DNA from: Proteromonas lacertae
Taxonomy: Eukaryota; Sar; Bigyra; Opalinata; Proteromonadidae
NCBI GenBank assembly: GCA_002245135.1
Contig: NGBS01000618.1
Coordinates: forward strand, 18,179 to 82,178
Direction of reading: 5' to 3'
Length of the DNA stretch: 64,000 nt
The notes under the pieces are model-generated. The model saw only the letters and a list, made by a program, of their open reading frames with translations. It did no database searches and was not told where the DNA came from. The position numbers were made by a program, and so were the translations under genes. Each line of letters begins with the position of its first letter. Position 1 is the first letter of the stretch. Positions 26,388 through 37,289 of this stretch are shown here, piece by piece.

Positions 26388-27245
26388 GAATATAGACGAT
26401 GATGAAGTATATGATGAAATAGAGGATAAATATGAGACAATTTTGAGTAGAATTAATGAATTAATAGATTAGGAAACGAAGAGAAAGACATAGAAGAGTC
26501 AATTGAAAGTTACAAGAGTTTTTGCAAAGTTTACAAAGAATATAACGTTATTTGGTATAATATATATCAAAATTGATATTGTATAGGTTATATTTATCAA
26601 AATACAGAATAATCATGTTGTGTATAAAATTAAGTAGAGTATATCCTATATAATCTTTTAATGTTACATAGAAAGATGAATGTTTAGTATACTTGAGAGA
26701 ATTGATCAATGATTACACGAGAATGTTCTATAGAAGTGAATTTGAAGATAAATTAGTTGAAATACTGAGATTATTATCATCAATTCATAGAGCTGAAACT
26801 ATAAGAAATGATTTTATGTTACTGGAAGATGTATTAGAGAAAATTAGTTTTGATTTTGTATAAATATATATATATATATATATTATAGAGTGTTCCTTGG
26901 TCATTATATATCTCAATGATAGACTATTATATCTCAAATAATGATAGTGATTCAATATACAGAATACGCACAAAGATGAATGGATTATTTGAAACTAGAA
27001 AAGATGAATTGAATTCCAAAACAAAGATGATGATAATCAATACATACATAAGAATATTAGAGTATTTTGGTCGTCCAAAGGAAGGAATATTATTGTTTAG
27101 ACCACTTCATCTACAACCACCAATAGAACCACTATACTTTCAAAATACACTAGAACCTCTATCACCATCTTCATATGAGAGTTTGAATAATATGATAGAA
27201 GAAGATGATGATGAAGTAGAAGATGATGAAGAAGAATGGATATAA
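26388..27245 (+). CDS. Small acidic helical protein, unknown function (left copy)
   Basis: The ATG at 26388 starts an acidic peptide (MNIDDDEVYDEIEDKYETIL). Further coding pieces follow at ~26480-26555, ~26672-26860 and 26889-27245, separated by AT-rich introns with GT...AG ends, including one with a TA run near 26860. Near 26455-26475 the frame must shift, and no clean intron explains this, so the first exon may be misread or damaged. The long last exon is helical (pentatricopeptide/TPR-like spacing is possible but not shown) and ends in an Asp/Glu-rich tail, EEDDDEVEDDEEEWI. I do not recognise the family. It lies ~110 bp downstream of KNTC1 on the same strand. The second copy is at 53352-54209. 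Confidence 0.55.
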
Positions 27246-28697
27246 GAGTGGTTGTGAATATCTAAAACAATTATCATTATAATTATAAAATGATTGTTTC
27301 TTTATTATTGAAAAAATTGCATCAACTGTTTTTTAATTGCACAAACTCATTTCTCTTGTATATATCATCTGATTCACCACTTATCTATTATAACAAATAT
27401 TACTTTCATATCTATTTTTTAAGTAATTTACTCAATTTTTGATCAAATGATAAATGTTTACAACAAATATCAATATATAGATCTAATTCCCTCGCAACTA
27501 TTGTAATTATTGAGTTATTGATGTTGCTATAAAATAGACCTTGGCTTGTATAGCCACGATAAGAATTTTCTAAGTGCTTTTTGTGACTTTAAATAGATTT
27601 TTCTCAATAACTATAAGGAATAAAATAGTAAAAATTTGTCAAACGATGTATCATGCTTTGAGCTTTATCATAGTATACTTAGTTTCATAATTACCTCTTT
27701 CATGTCATTCGTCTGTTTTTGATATGTTACATTATAATTGAATAACAACAAACATAAATAATAACATTGATATATTTTTATTTGATTTATATCATTTATT
27801 AGCTTTAAAAACTATAATACATCTCGAACTGTACTGATTTTAAATACCACGTATTTGGCTAATAGGGACTGAAATATGTTAATAAATTTTATACGTAATC
27901 ACTACCTATATACGATATGTATAGTATAGGAGTATTCCAGAAAGGACGATATTAATTTTGACTAGGTAATTGAATGTAATCATGATATTATGTGATTTTT
28001 GATGTATGTGTGTGTAGTTAAATAGAGCCATATTGCTATTTTTGACTAATTGCTTCTAATTAAGAAGATATCAAAATATTTTTCATATCAGCACTATATG
28101 CTGTATTATTATGTTAATCTGAATAGCTAAACCCCATAAATACACTGTATAACATATATTATAGATAAATTACTGAATCAATATTCTTCTCCCCTGGAAT
28201 TCTGTTGCTATTCTAATAAAATAACTATTAAAATATAAAAATAACTATAATACTTATATAATCATCTATAATATCTATAAACATAATAACAAATTAAAAC
28301 ATACCAGTATAGCTTAACATGCAAGTTGCTGATATTCTCTGCCTTTCATCGATTAGTACAATGCTAAACAGCTATAATAAAATATAATATACTAAAATAG
28401 TTATACTTTTTCTAATTATAAAATATAATATATAAACTGGATGTTTCTACTGTTCTTCACCTGGAATTCTAATGCAATTCATCTAATGATAATATATAAA
28501 TAAGAATATACTTTGAATTATTGAAATTATATTCAATACTCTACTAACAATATATAAATAAGAATAATATACTAATATACTTATAAGAATATATTCATTT
28601 ACCTATTATAAAATAATAAAAATAATACTGGATATACTAACTCAATAATACCACTATATACAAATCCAAATGTTATTTTCATATAATGGAGTAAAAA
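27246..28697. other. Non-coding AT-rich stretch in the left arm
   Basis: No open frame of note on either strand. The same sequence occurs inverted at about 51901-53351 in the right arm, where it is equally empty. Confidence 0.5.
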
Positions 28698-29580
28698 CTA
28701 ATAGAGTAAATAATAGATCAAATACTTCTTAAATATAGGATTATCATTAACTTGATTCAATAAATACAATGATTGAACTGTTTCTAAATCAATTAATCCA
28801 AGAATAACATCAGCTAAATACTCTTGAATTGGAGATGGTTTAGAAGCTTCCAAGTTTTTTAATTACTATGAATAAATAAAATAAAATCAGAATATTCGTA
28901 TCATCATACTTAATTTTCGTGTTCTCATCGAATGAATTGTTGAACTTACGATATATGTCTTTTCTACAGTTACTGTTTTGGCAACACCTGAAATCACACC
29001 AATTGTTGAATAAACATACCTAATAATTCATCCTAACAAAAATAATTATAAAAAATATACTAATTCATCTTAGCTTCTTCATCATCAGACTTTACTATTT
29101 TATATTATAATAACAATTATACTTATTTGTATTTGTTGGATTAATCGTTGATGGTAAACTTGGTTTATATTCTAATTATCCTAGTCTGACACCTAATTTA
29201 GATAATAAAATATATGATAATTGCTATAATACCAATATGCTAAATTAACAGAAATAGTTGAATTTCCTACTACTTATAACTCGAATAATATGTTGTACAT
29301 CAAAAGTGCCAAATGTATTAACAAGGTAAAAGTTTGTATATGTAGTTGATGAGCTTTAGTAAGACAGACTAAATCAAAGATGATAGTTGTATTTTTTTCT
29401 TCAAATGTTCTTAATTCTTCCCTTAGTTATAATATCTTTGATTTTTAATTATTAGAACTATTATCTAATTAACATATATGATAATATTATACTTCCTTCA
29501 ACAATTATAATCAATTCCTGCTCTTTGTATTGTTTTGTATATTTCTTATCTGTAATAACAACACTTGTGCTGCCATTGTT
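28698..29580 (-). pseudogene. Remnant of an unidentified spliced gene (left copy)
   Basis: The minus strand carries several short coding-like stretches that are exactly those on the plus strand at 51018-51900 of the right arm: one starting NNGSTSVVITDKKYTK, one with TFEEKNTTIIFDLVCL, and a final piece with SPIQEYLADVILGLIDLETV ending in a stop. They could be joined partly by short introns, but a frame change near TFGTFDVQHI is not explained by splicing. I do not recognise the protein. The composition looks like real past coding sequence rather than chance. Confidence 0.35.
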
Positions 29581-30550
29581 ATATTCTATATAAAATTATA
29601 TACTATATATACTCATAACACAACAGAAGAAAAAAGAATTAAAGTGTATTTCAAAAATTATATTCGTTTCAGTTTTTAAGTTTTGAGAAATTAAATGAAT
29701 GTATAAGTTTAGATTATTTTTATTATAGTGAATAGATAATAATATATAGTGTACATGTCAATTTGATGTTTGATTCACATAAAGATGCTTAAAATAAATA
29801 TCCAAGTAAAAATGTGAAGTGAAAGGCGGTTAAGAGAAAGTAAATATGCAAATTAATCTATTGGCTATATAAGTTATTGTCTAAAAATCAAATTTCAATA
29901 GATTCAAGGAATTATTTTATATGTGATTGTATTTATACTAATGTTACAACAAATTACTATCATGTGAGTAGAATGAGTTTAGTGAGTAATTTTTCGACTT
30001 GGTTATGCAAATTGTGAATATAGGAAGTGAAGAGAAGAGAGAATATGATAAACCTAAGAGAATATTACAATCTTCCACATGTTTATACTATTAATTCAGT
30101 AGTAAATGTTCGAATTGGATTTGTTTCTTATTTAGGTTGGATATTACAACAACTAAGATAACACCGAATATGTTATATGCAAAAGTATCATTAGCTAATG
30201 ATTATTTGAATTAGTGTTATTATAAACTGATATACAGGTAAAATAAAAGCTTCCTATACATTTGATGTATGGTTTTTATAATAGAAACAGATAATGGTGA
30301 CTAATACTCATCATCCATTATAAATGTAATAATAGATACCTAAGCCACTGACTATTTGTCAGGATGACTTAAGAATACTCTGTAGCAATATAACGGTTAT
30401 TTCCCCCTTTGGCTTATTACTATTGCTATTACTATTACTATTATTATTATTATTATATAGATATATATTATATTACTTTATAATGAAAAAATAAAAAAGA
30501 ATAAAAAAGAATAAAAAAGAATAAAAGAGAATTAATATTTATATATAAAT
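29581..30550. other. Non-coding stretch upstream of the transposase, with simple repeats
   Basis: No gene is seen. Just before the transposase start there is a trinucleotide-like run (30420-30460, TTA/TTAC units) and a tandem repeat of about four 11-bp units (AAAAAAGAATA type) at 30484-30530. Terminal inverted repeats of the transposon would be expected somewhere here, but I could not identify them. Confidence 0.45.
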
Positions 30551-33500
30551 ATGAAATTTTTAGACATTCTAGTTCAATTATACCCTAATATAATACATGA
30601 TGATGTTTATTATAGTAATTCTTACAACGTGTTGGTAGTTGATGATACTATTTATAATTTCAATGAAAATACTCAAAAATATTATGAAGTAGTTTTTTAT
30701 GAAGAATTCACAAATATTGATGAATTAATTAATATATACAATAATAAGAAAGTAAATATATATTTTCAAACAGACAAACCATCCATCATCATTACATTGT
30801 TAAGATTTAATGTTATTATAATTTATAAAAATCAATTCATATCTACAAAAGTGGCTCAATATTACTTAAGACAAAATTTAGATAATAAAAATGAAGATTT
30901 TCTTTTCTATAATAATGAAAAAGATGTAATAATGGATAAAGTTATTGATAACTTTCTATTTCTTGCTTTTATATATTTCAGTAAAGTAATTACTACAAAT
31001 GTAGAAAGAAATATACCATTGTTTTATAAGTTAATTGATTGTTATAAAAGAATTAATAATAAATACAGAGATTTTGGAAAGTGTGTAAAATATGTATTTG
31101 ATGTAATAGGAGAGTTGGATAGAGAAATTATAAAGAAAGCAAATGAAGAGGTTATAATAGAGAAATTATATTATCCTCAATTCTATAAAAGTTTTAATGT
31201 AATAAAGGGAAAAACAATCAATTATAATAAAAAAATGGTAAGTAGTATTAATGATATAGATTATATAAATAATAATTATTGTGTATTAGATTCTATCAAT
31301 CCATTTTTATTCAAAAGAAATTATACTAGTAAAAAATCAGTGGAAGATATGGAATATTTGGTTGGTAAATCAATTAGAATTGATTTTCCTTATTATTTAA
31401 CAAATGTAATAATTGATAGAATATTGTCATATAATTATACAATACAAAGTAAAGGATATGTTACAAGATCAAGTAGAAACAATAAATCAGCTGTATTAGA
31501 TTTTTTGAAAATTAAAGAAACAATTAATGAAGAATATAGAAAAGGTAAGTACATTATTCAATACTCTGTAGAAGATAAAGTTCATTATATTTCACTAGAT
31601 GAAATAAATATTGATAGTGTAATGAATAGAGGAAAAAGAAAAAGAAGAGAAAAAGTAATTAATAGAGAAGATACACACAATAATAAAAGAATAGATGTTG
31701 ATAATAATAATATAAGTAACGAATATGATGATATTGCAGCAGATGGTTATGAAGATGAAACAGATAGTTCTGACAATGATGATAATACTAATGATGAAGA
31801 TTATAATATTCTTAATAATATAACAAAGAATGACATTTCTAATAGAAATAATAATGTATATGATGAAGATAGTAATGATGGAGATGAAATTGAATTAGAA
31901 ATAATGACTGATGAAGAGGAAATAGCTGTAGATGAAAATGGAAGAGATGGTAATGATGATGGATATGTTGGTTTTCGTGATGATGATGATGATAACGATG
32001 AAATATTAGATGATTCAGTATTATATGATGATAGAGATAGTGAATATGAAGGTAGAAATGGCGATAGTGATAAAGAAAAATTATCGGTATACTTATACTA
32101 TTTCTTTCTGAAGAATTCTATATCTCAAGATAAAGTAAATAAGTTATTGAAACAATTAAACTCAATAGAAACAATAAAGAATTTACATTTAAAAGAAACA
32201 TTCAAGCCTTTACGAGATTATGTTGAAAAGGTAGTAGGATTAAAAAAACCAGACAAAAATAATTATATTACAATTGAAAGTGGGATTAGAAAAATGTTGA
32301 AGAAGAAAATAATTAAATTTGATGATTCAATTAATAATAATAAAAGCAAATATAAGAGCATTTATAGTAGTAACAATTACAAAAACATTTATAATTTAGA
32401 TGTAAATAGAGAAAATTTCAGACATATTTTGTTACAGATCAGTAGTGATGGTGTTGAAATAAATCACTTTAGCTTTATTAAAAAAAGTGTAAATGTTTTA
32501 TCATACAAAGTATTAAATAATTATAATGACAGTAAATTACTTCAAGTAATAAATATAAGTGATAATGATGATAATATAAATGATATTACAAAATTAGTAG
32601 TTGATGAATTAAACAATATATTTATTAAAGGTATAGAGGTAGAAGGTGTCAAATATAATATATATTTGGTAAGTATAGTAGGTGATATGATTGGAATAAT
32701 AAAACTAATGAAATTACATAATTTCGTAGGTAGTAATAGTTTCTGTAGAACTTGCACAGCAACTACCAAAATCATTACTATTAATAAAATAATCAATAAT
32801 GTTGTAGTTGAAGAAAAATTAAAAATAAAAGACTCAATGAGAGCTTATAAGAAGAAGTATCAGAATTTATATCCTCAATTTTATCAATATAAAGAAAAAA
32901 GACTATTCCATATATTTAATAACTATTCATATAGTAGATTTTTAAGAACTTTCAATAAAAAGCAACACAAAGAAGATATACAAAGCAGTTTTCGATCATT
33001 AATTTACTATGACATTAACTTAATAACTTTTGATGCGATGCATACAATAAACAACTGTTTTAATAGGTTTTATGATCAAATGAAAGACAATATAATTAAT
33101 TTATACAACAATAATCAATTTAAAATGGTTTATACTCAATCTTCATCATTTTACAATCTTCAGCTAAATAAATTTACAAAGTATAACATGATAGAACAAA
33201 ACCACTTCTTTTTATATATCCTACCTCTAATGATAATAAAATTAAGAAAAGAGAGTGAAATAATGATTTATGATGGATTATTCAACATCATAGATATAGT
33301 AAATAATGCATTAAACTATCAATTCAGTAATATCACTTTAAATAAGATGGAAGACATTTTAGTAACTAATTTAAATATTATGGAATTATATATATTCTTC
33401 ACTCCATCCTGTCATGATTTGGTTCACTTAATTAAATATTTGTCTAATATAGGCCCGCTTATTCACCAGAGTACAAGTGTTTATGAAAGAAGTTATAAAC

Positions 33501-33943
33501 AAATAAAAAACATCTCTATAAGTAATAATCATCAAAAAACATCAATCTTAAATACAATATCATCAATTAACCAAATATATGTTTATAATTATAATGAAAA
33601 AATGAAGATCAATAGAAAATATAATCTAGTTATTAATGATTCTAGATCAATATCTGACCTTTTTAAAACATTTCCATCTATTCATTATTATTCAATTATA
33701 TCCTTCCATAGTGGAGAAAATATTCATTTTGGTATTATAAAGTCAATAAATAATTCGCAAATCCATTATAATGAAATAAATGTTACAAAAATTACATTAA
33801 CAATATACAAATATATAAGCATTACTACATTGGATAAAATTGTTGATATAAATGATATTATTATATTTAATAATATATTCAAATTCAGTGATGTAGAATA
33901 TTATATCTTTATTAGTGAAATAACATTCTATAAAGATTTGTAG
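30551..33943 (+). CDS. tnp2/CACTA-Plavaka-like transposase, intact copy
   Basis: One open frame of 1130 aa. Residues ~365-520 are a lysine/arginine patch followed by a long acidic Asp/Glu/Asn linker. The C-terminal half matches the layout of tnp2-type (CACTA/Plavaka) DDE transposases: SSDGVEINHFS; GDMIG with D712; a CRTC pair (C732, C735) as in the usual Cys motif; FDAMH with D828; and GPLIH followed by YERSYKQIK with E979 and a nearby NNHQ. D712, D828 and E979 are the likely catalytic triad (inference from family pattern). The family cuts and pastes DNA as transposon-borne enzymes. It is very divergent and shows no obvious introns. Its mirror copy at 46656-50047 is frameshifted, so this is the only potentially active copy in the window. 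Element ends were not found. Confidence 0.68.
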   Translation: MKFLDILVQLYPNIIHDDVYYSNSYNVLVVDDTIYNFNENTQKYYEVVFYEEFTNIDELINIYNNKKVNIYFQTDKPSIIITLLRFNVIIIYKNQFISTKVAQYYLRQNLDNKNEDFLFYNNEKDVIMDKVIDNFLFLAFIYFSKVITTNVERNIPLFYKLIDCYKRINNKYRDFGKCVKYVFDVIGELDREIIKKANEEVIIEKLYYPQFYKSFNVIKGKTINYNKKMVSSINDIDYINNNYCVLDSINPFLFKRNYTSKKSVEDMEYLVGKSIRIDFPYYLTNVIIDRILSYNYTIQSKGYVTRSSRNNKSAVLDFLKIKETINEEYRKGKYIIQYSVEDKVHYISLDEINIDSVMNRGKRKRREKVINREDTHNNKRIDVDNNNISNEYDDIAADGYEDETDSSDNDDNTNDEDYNILNNITKNDISNRNNNVYDEDSNDGDEIELEIMTDEEEIAVDENGRDGNDDGYVGFRDDDDDNDEILDDSVLYDDRDSEYEGRNGDSDKEKLSVYLYYFFLKNSISQDKVNKLLKQLNSIETIKNLHLKETFKPLRDYVEKVVGLKKPDKNNYITIESGIRKMLKKKIIKFDDSINNNKSKYKSIYSSNNYKNIYNLDVNRENFRHILLQISSDGVEINHFSFIKKSVNVLSYKVLNNYNDSKLLQVINISDNDDNINDITKLVVDELNNIFIKGIEVEGVKYNIYLVSIVGDMIGIIKLMKLHNFVGSNSFCRTCTATTKIITINKIINNVVVEEKLKIKDSMRAYKKKYQNLYPQFYQYKEKRLFHIFNNYSYSRFLRTFNKKQHKEDIQSSFRSLIYYDINLITFDAMHTINNCFNRFYDQMKDNIINLYNNNQFKMVYTQSSSFYNLQLNKFTKYNMIEQNHFFLYILPLMIIKLRKESEIMIYDGLFNIIDIVNNALNYQFSNITLNKMEDILVTNLNIMELYIFFTPSCHDLVHLIKYLSNIGPLIHQSTSVYERSYKQIKNISISNNHQKTSILNTISSINQIYVYNYNEKMKINRKYNLVINDSRSISDLFKTFPSIHYYSIISFHSGENIHFGIIKSINNSQIHYNEINVTKITLTIYKYISITTLDKIVDINDIIIFNNIFKFSDVEYYIFISEITFYKDL

Positions 33944-34023
33944 TTTAATCAATTAATATTCTAAATGTTTAATAATATTTGTTTGTTAAATATATGATGA
34001 AATCAAATACATTTGTTGTATAA

Positions 34024-34497
34024 CGTTGGGAGATAAATGGATTTTAGATTGCGTTGAAGTTATAAACGTAATCTAAATCCCATAAATATTACAAAAATAC
34101 ACTTATATTTTATTGTTCTGGTTACTCAGTTATATATGTATCACTGCTTGTTTATACTTAATATTAAACATCTGTAGCAATAGTAGAAAACGAAATTAAG
34201 GCTAAAAATGATTAGAATTAGATAACTTTAATTTCTTTATACTTAATATTGAATTTGAAATTATAGGCTTGAAAGAGGTTTGAACTCAATTTTTATTTTT
34301 CCTTTTTTAATTACCTTAACATCTTTTTTTTCACATCTTATTCATCTCAGGTGATGAATTTTTGTCTCCAGAAGCTTTAAATAAAATATATCGCAAATGT
34401 AGCTTATATACCAAAATAAGATTATATTTGAATATAACTCACTACCTAGCCCTCTACTGTCATATTATTTTCTATAAAACCCATTTATCTCCCAACG
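34024..34497. mobile_element. Short non-autonomous inverted-repeat element (left copy, uninterrupted)
   Basis: 474 bp bounded by a 17-bp perfect inverted repeat, CGTTGGGAGATAAATGG at 34024-34040 and its complement at 34481-34497. Just inside the left end is a strong hairpin (34039-34080; GGATTT-AGATT pairing with AATCTAAATCC). It carries no coding sequence. No convincing target duplication is seen. The right-arm copy is split by the foldback element. Confidence 0.6.
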
Positions 34498-35677
34498 GCA
34501 TAAATCTCCTAATGGCTTATAACAACATCGCATAATTCAATCAATTAAAATACTTCTCTTTACTGTCTTCTTCTCTTCTTGTCTTTTTCTAATACCTCTT
34601 CTTATTCCTCAACATTATCTAATCTATTTATTCCTAAATTATCATCTTTGAACTTCTTTATATCACTTTCGTATATTAACAATGTAATTATTTCATCATT
34701 TTCATCACACATTTCTTCTTTATAATTGTTTCTTAATCATCAATGTATAAATCATTTACTTTTTCATTAAATGTATATACACATGATACTATGAATATTA
34801 TTCTATACAATTAGCAAATATATGCATGTTTATATACAAAAATAGTTAAAATAACTAATTACAATCAAAATGATAATATTTTACACAAATAATAAAATTA
34901 CATTAAAAGATGACAATTACATGTATTTTTACTTCTTTTACTTTTTTTATTTTCTCATTTTTCTCTTCATATACTAATGAATATGTATTAATTTCTCTAT
35001 CATGAATCAAATAAATAAATATTCAATCTGAAGTTATATGTAATATAGGTTGCTAATCACTTTTTCTACTATATTACTTTGAAAGTGCATATAACGCAAT
35101 ATAAATTTTATAATTATACAATTAAACATTAGATATAACTATATAACAACTAATTAGAATAGATCCTCTAAATTTGAAATGTCATTTATATACAAGGAGA
35201 TATTTTCTTAGCTTTACTCACATAGATTTACAATTTATATATTATCTTTAAGAATAATTCGAGAATTCTAATAAGTCTTCGGTACAAAGTGATTGCCCAG
35301 TGTTTGATAGTTTACTAATAGCAAGCGAATTTAGTTATGAAATATTACTTAATTTAGAAATATTGTTGGTTCTGTCGAGTTGGAATTTCTATTAAAAGTC
35401 TATCTAAAAAGTATTAAAATTTGATATTTTTAATTTATAGCTAAATACAAACTTCAACATGTAATTAATAGATGTGTAGAGTATTGGCTTTTTATTCAAA
35501 CTTAAAGACAATTAAAAAACGAAAAGAAAATGGTGTTAAAGTCAAAATTCAACGAGCCCAGCTTGGGTCAAGTATATAAGTCCTATTTGCAAAATAGATT
35601 AGAATTCTTATAGTGGCTTGAGTTATTTTTCTTTTTTTAATTGTAAGTGAGCCATCCATTATTTTTTAAAATTGATA
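34498..35677. other. Largely non-coding, with a small degraded ORF
   Basis: The minus strand at 34712-34602 encodes a 36-residue acidic peptide (MCDENDEIITLLIYESDIKK...) ending in a stop, followed in the same frame by a Lys/Arg-rich piece to ~34560. The copy in the right arm (43061-43212) is identical. It looks like a gene fragment. Nothing else is recognisable in this 1.2 kb. Confidence 0.35.
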
Positions 35678-37086
35678 ATGAGTTTTTCAGATAGATCAAA
35701 CGACTCACCATTTTCATCGCAAGGAGATCCATTTGAACATATTTTATCATATTCTGAAGATTATATAGATTTAAAGAAGGTATTCTACTTTAATTTACAT
35801 CACTGTAGATTTCAAGACTAGTTTATATGGCAGATAGAAACAATGAGTATTCTAGACATGCTTTTCTAGAAGCACTTAAGTACAGCAACAGCAAGCACAT
35901 TCCAGCTTTTATTGAAGAAGTATAGAAATAATTAATAACAATTATAGCTTAAACAAATCAATGCAAAACATCAATTTCACTTTGATGACATATTAAAGGA
36001 CACTGTAAAGTCACATAACTTAAAAATCATTGAAACAACTAGAAAGGTATATTTTCAAGATTATTTGAAATTCATAGCTTGATTTAGAAAACAGAGCAGA
36101 ATATTTCGCAAACAAACACGAATACAACAAAGCAGTCGCATCGTTAGTCCAATCCAGACAATATGGCAACACAGACAAAGATCGAGGATTAACTCAATTA
36201 AAGATATGTAGTTTAGTCTCTATCTTCGGTGATGGTAAAAGTCTATTAAATCACAGTCAATATAATAAAGGACTATTAGAATTAAAGAATCAAAGTTTAG
36301 AAATTTATCATGGTTTGAACGTATGTTATGCTTTAAGTAAAATCATCACACCCTGCAAATTAGAAGAATATAAACGAAATTTAAGAGATGCTTCAAGGAT
36401 ATTAAGAGATGTAATATTATCAAGAAGGTATAAAGAAGAAGTTATGCCGTTTAATCATGTGATTATATATTTTGTAATTTCTTTCATTTGTGGTTCAAGC
36501 AGAGATGAATTATTGAGTGAGGTAGTGAATAATTCAACATTAATGAAGATTATTAAAGAATCATATCCAAATTTGAAAGTATTGTTTAATTCTATTACTC
36601 AATGTGATTATAAGTCCTATAGATTATCTTGGATTAAAATGAATGTATATATAATGTATATTCATTTTTATACCCAAATTTTACATATTTTTTTTATTTT
36701 TTTATCTTTATTATTATTGTAATAGAGATTCATTGAAAATGATTATATTCTCAGATTTACGAATGTAGCAATTGTAGGTTTATTCAAGAAAGCATCATTA
36801 GAACAGTACTTCAAACCATATGCTATCATTAAACTATCATTAATGGCAGAAGAATTTGGTGATAATTTAGATAATTTTCAAAAAGAAATGAACAATTTGA
36901 TAATTACAGGAATTATTGACGGTGAAATTGATAAAGAGAATCAATATTTATATTTGAAGAAAGTCAAATGTATATATTTATTTACTAATTTTATTTATTT
37001 ATAAATCTGACTATAGAGCACCTAGTTCTCATGGTCATTTAGTCCAAAGAAATCTGAGCATTTCGATAGAACATATTAGTAATTGA
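35678..37086 (+). CDS. CSN1: COP9 signalosome subunit 1 (CSN1/GPS1), left copy
   Basis: Six exons, 35678-35779, 35809-35919, 35948-36046, 36078-36644, 36726-36969 and 37019-37086, give 396 aa; introns are 28-81 nt with GT...AG ends. The N-terminal part (DLKKISRLVYMADRNNEY) aligns with the start of CSN1 proteins. The middle is a TPR-like helical repeat region. The C-terminal third is a PCI domain (FTNVAIVGLFKKASLEQYFK, then FGDNLDNFQKEMNNLIITG and IDGEIDKENQYLY). CSN1 is the scaffold subunit of the COP9 signalosome, which removes NEDD8 from cullins; Rpn7 of the proteasome lid is the closest alternative, but the middle region favours CSN1. At 396 aa it is shorter than the ~490 aa human protein. 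An identical gene lies at 40687-42095. Confidence 0.8.
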
Positions 37087-37281
37087 AACTGATTAATTAT
37101 ATTGTTTTTATTAATATATGTTTGTATAAATCGGTTATGACCTCTAGTAAGTATTAGTTGACCTCTTTTGTAGTATGTGTTTCTAATCATAAAATCATGT
37201 ATAAACATATTAAGCTATATATATCATTCAACAAAAGATAAATTAACAGACGGTTGATTATTAACATTTGATTATTATCTC

Positions 37282-37289
37282 ATCTAAAC
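37282..37289. repeat. 8-bp target duplication (left) of the hAT element
   Basis: ATCTAAAC here and at 39995-40002 flank the hAT element. The uninterrupted right arm carries the sequence once, which defines the empty site. Confidence 0.9.

Noticed and set aside
30420-30460. Trinucleotide run as a possible CRISPR-like or regulatory array
   Set aside because: It is simple-sequence DNA without spacers; no CRISPR array exists in this eukaryotic window.
32542-32796. 84-aa minus-strand frame, mirrored at 47802-48056
   Set aside because: Shadow of the tnp2-like transposase; hydrophobic bias comes from reading AT-rich coding DNA backwards.
35678-37086. Proteasome lid subunit Rpn7 as the identity of the PCI protein
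   Set aside because: The N-terminal and mid-region stretches fit CSN1 better; only the PCI domain is shared.
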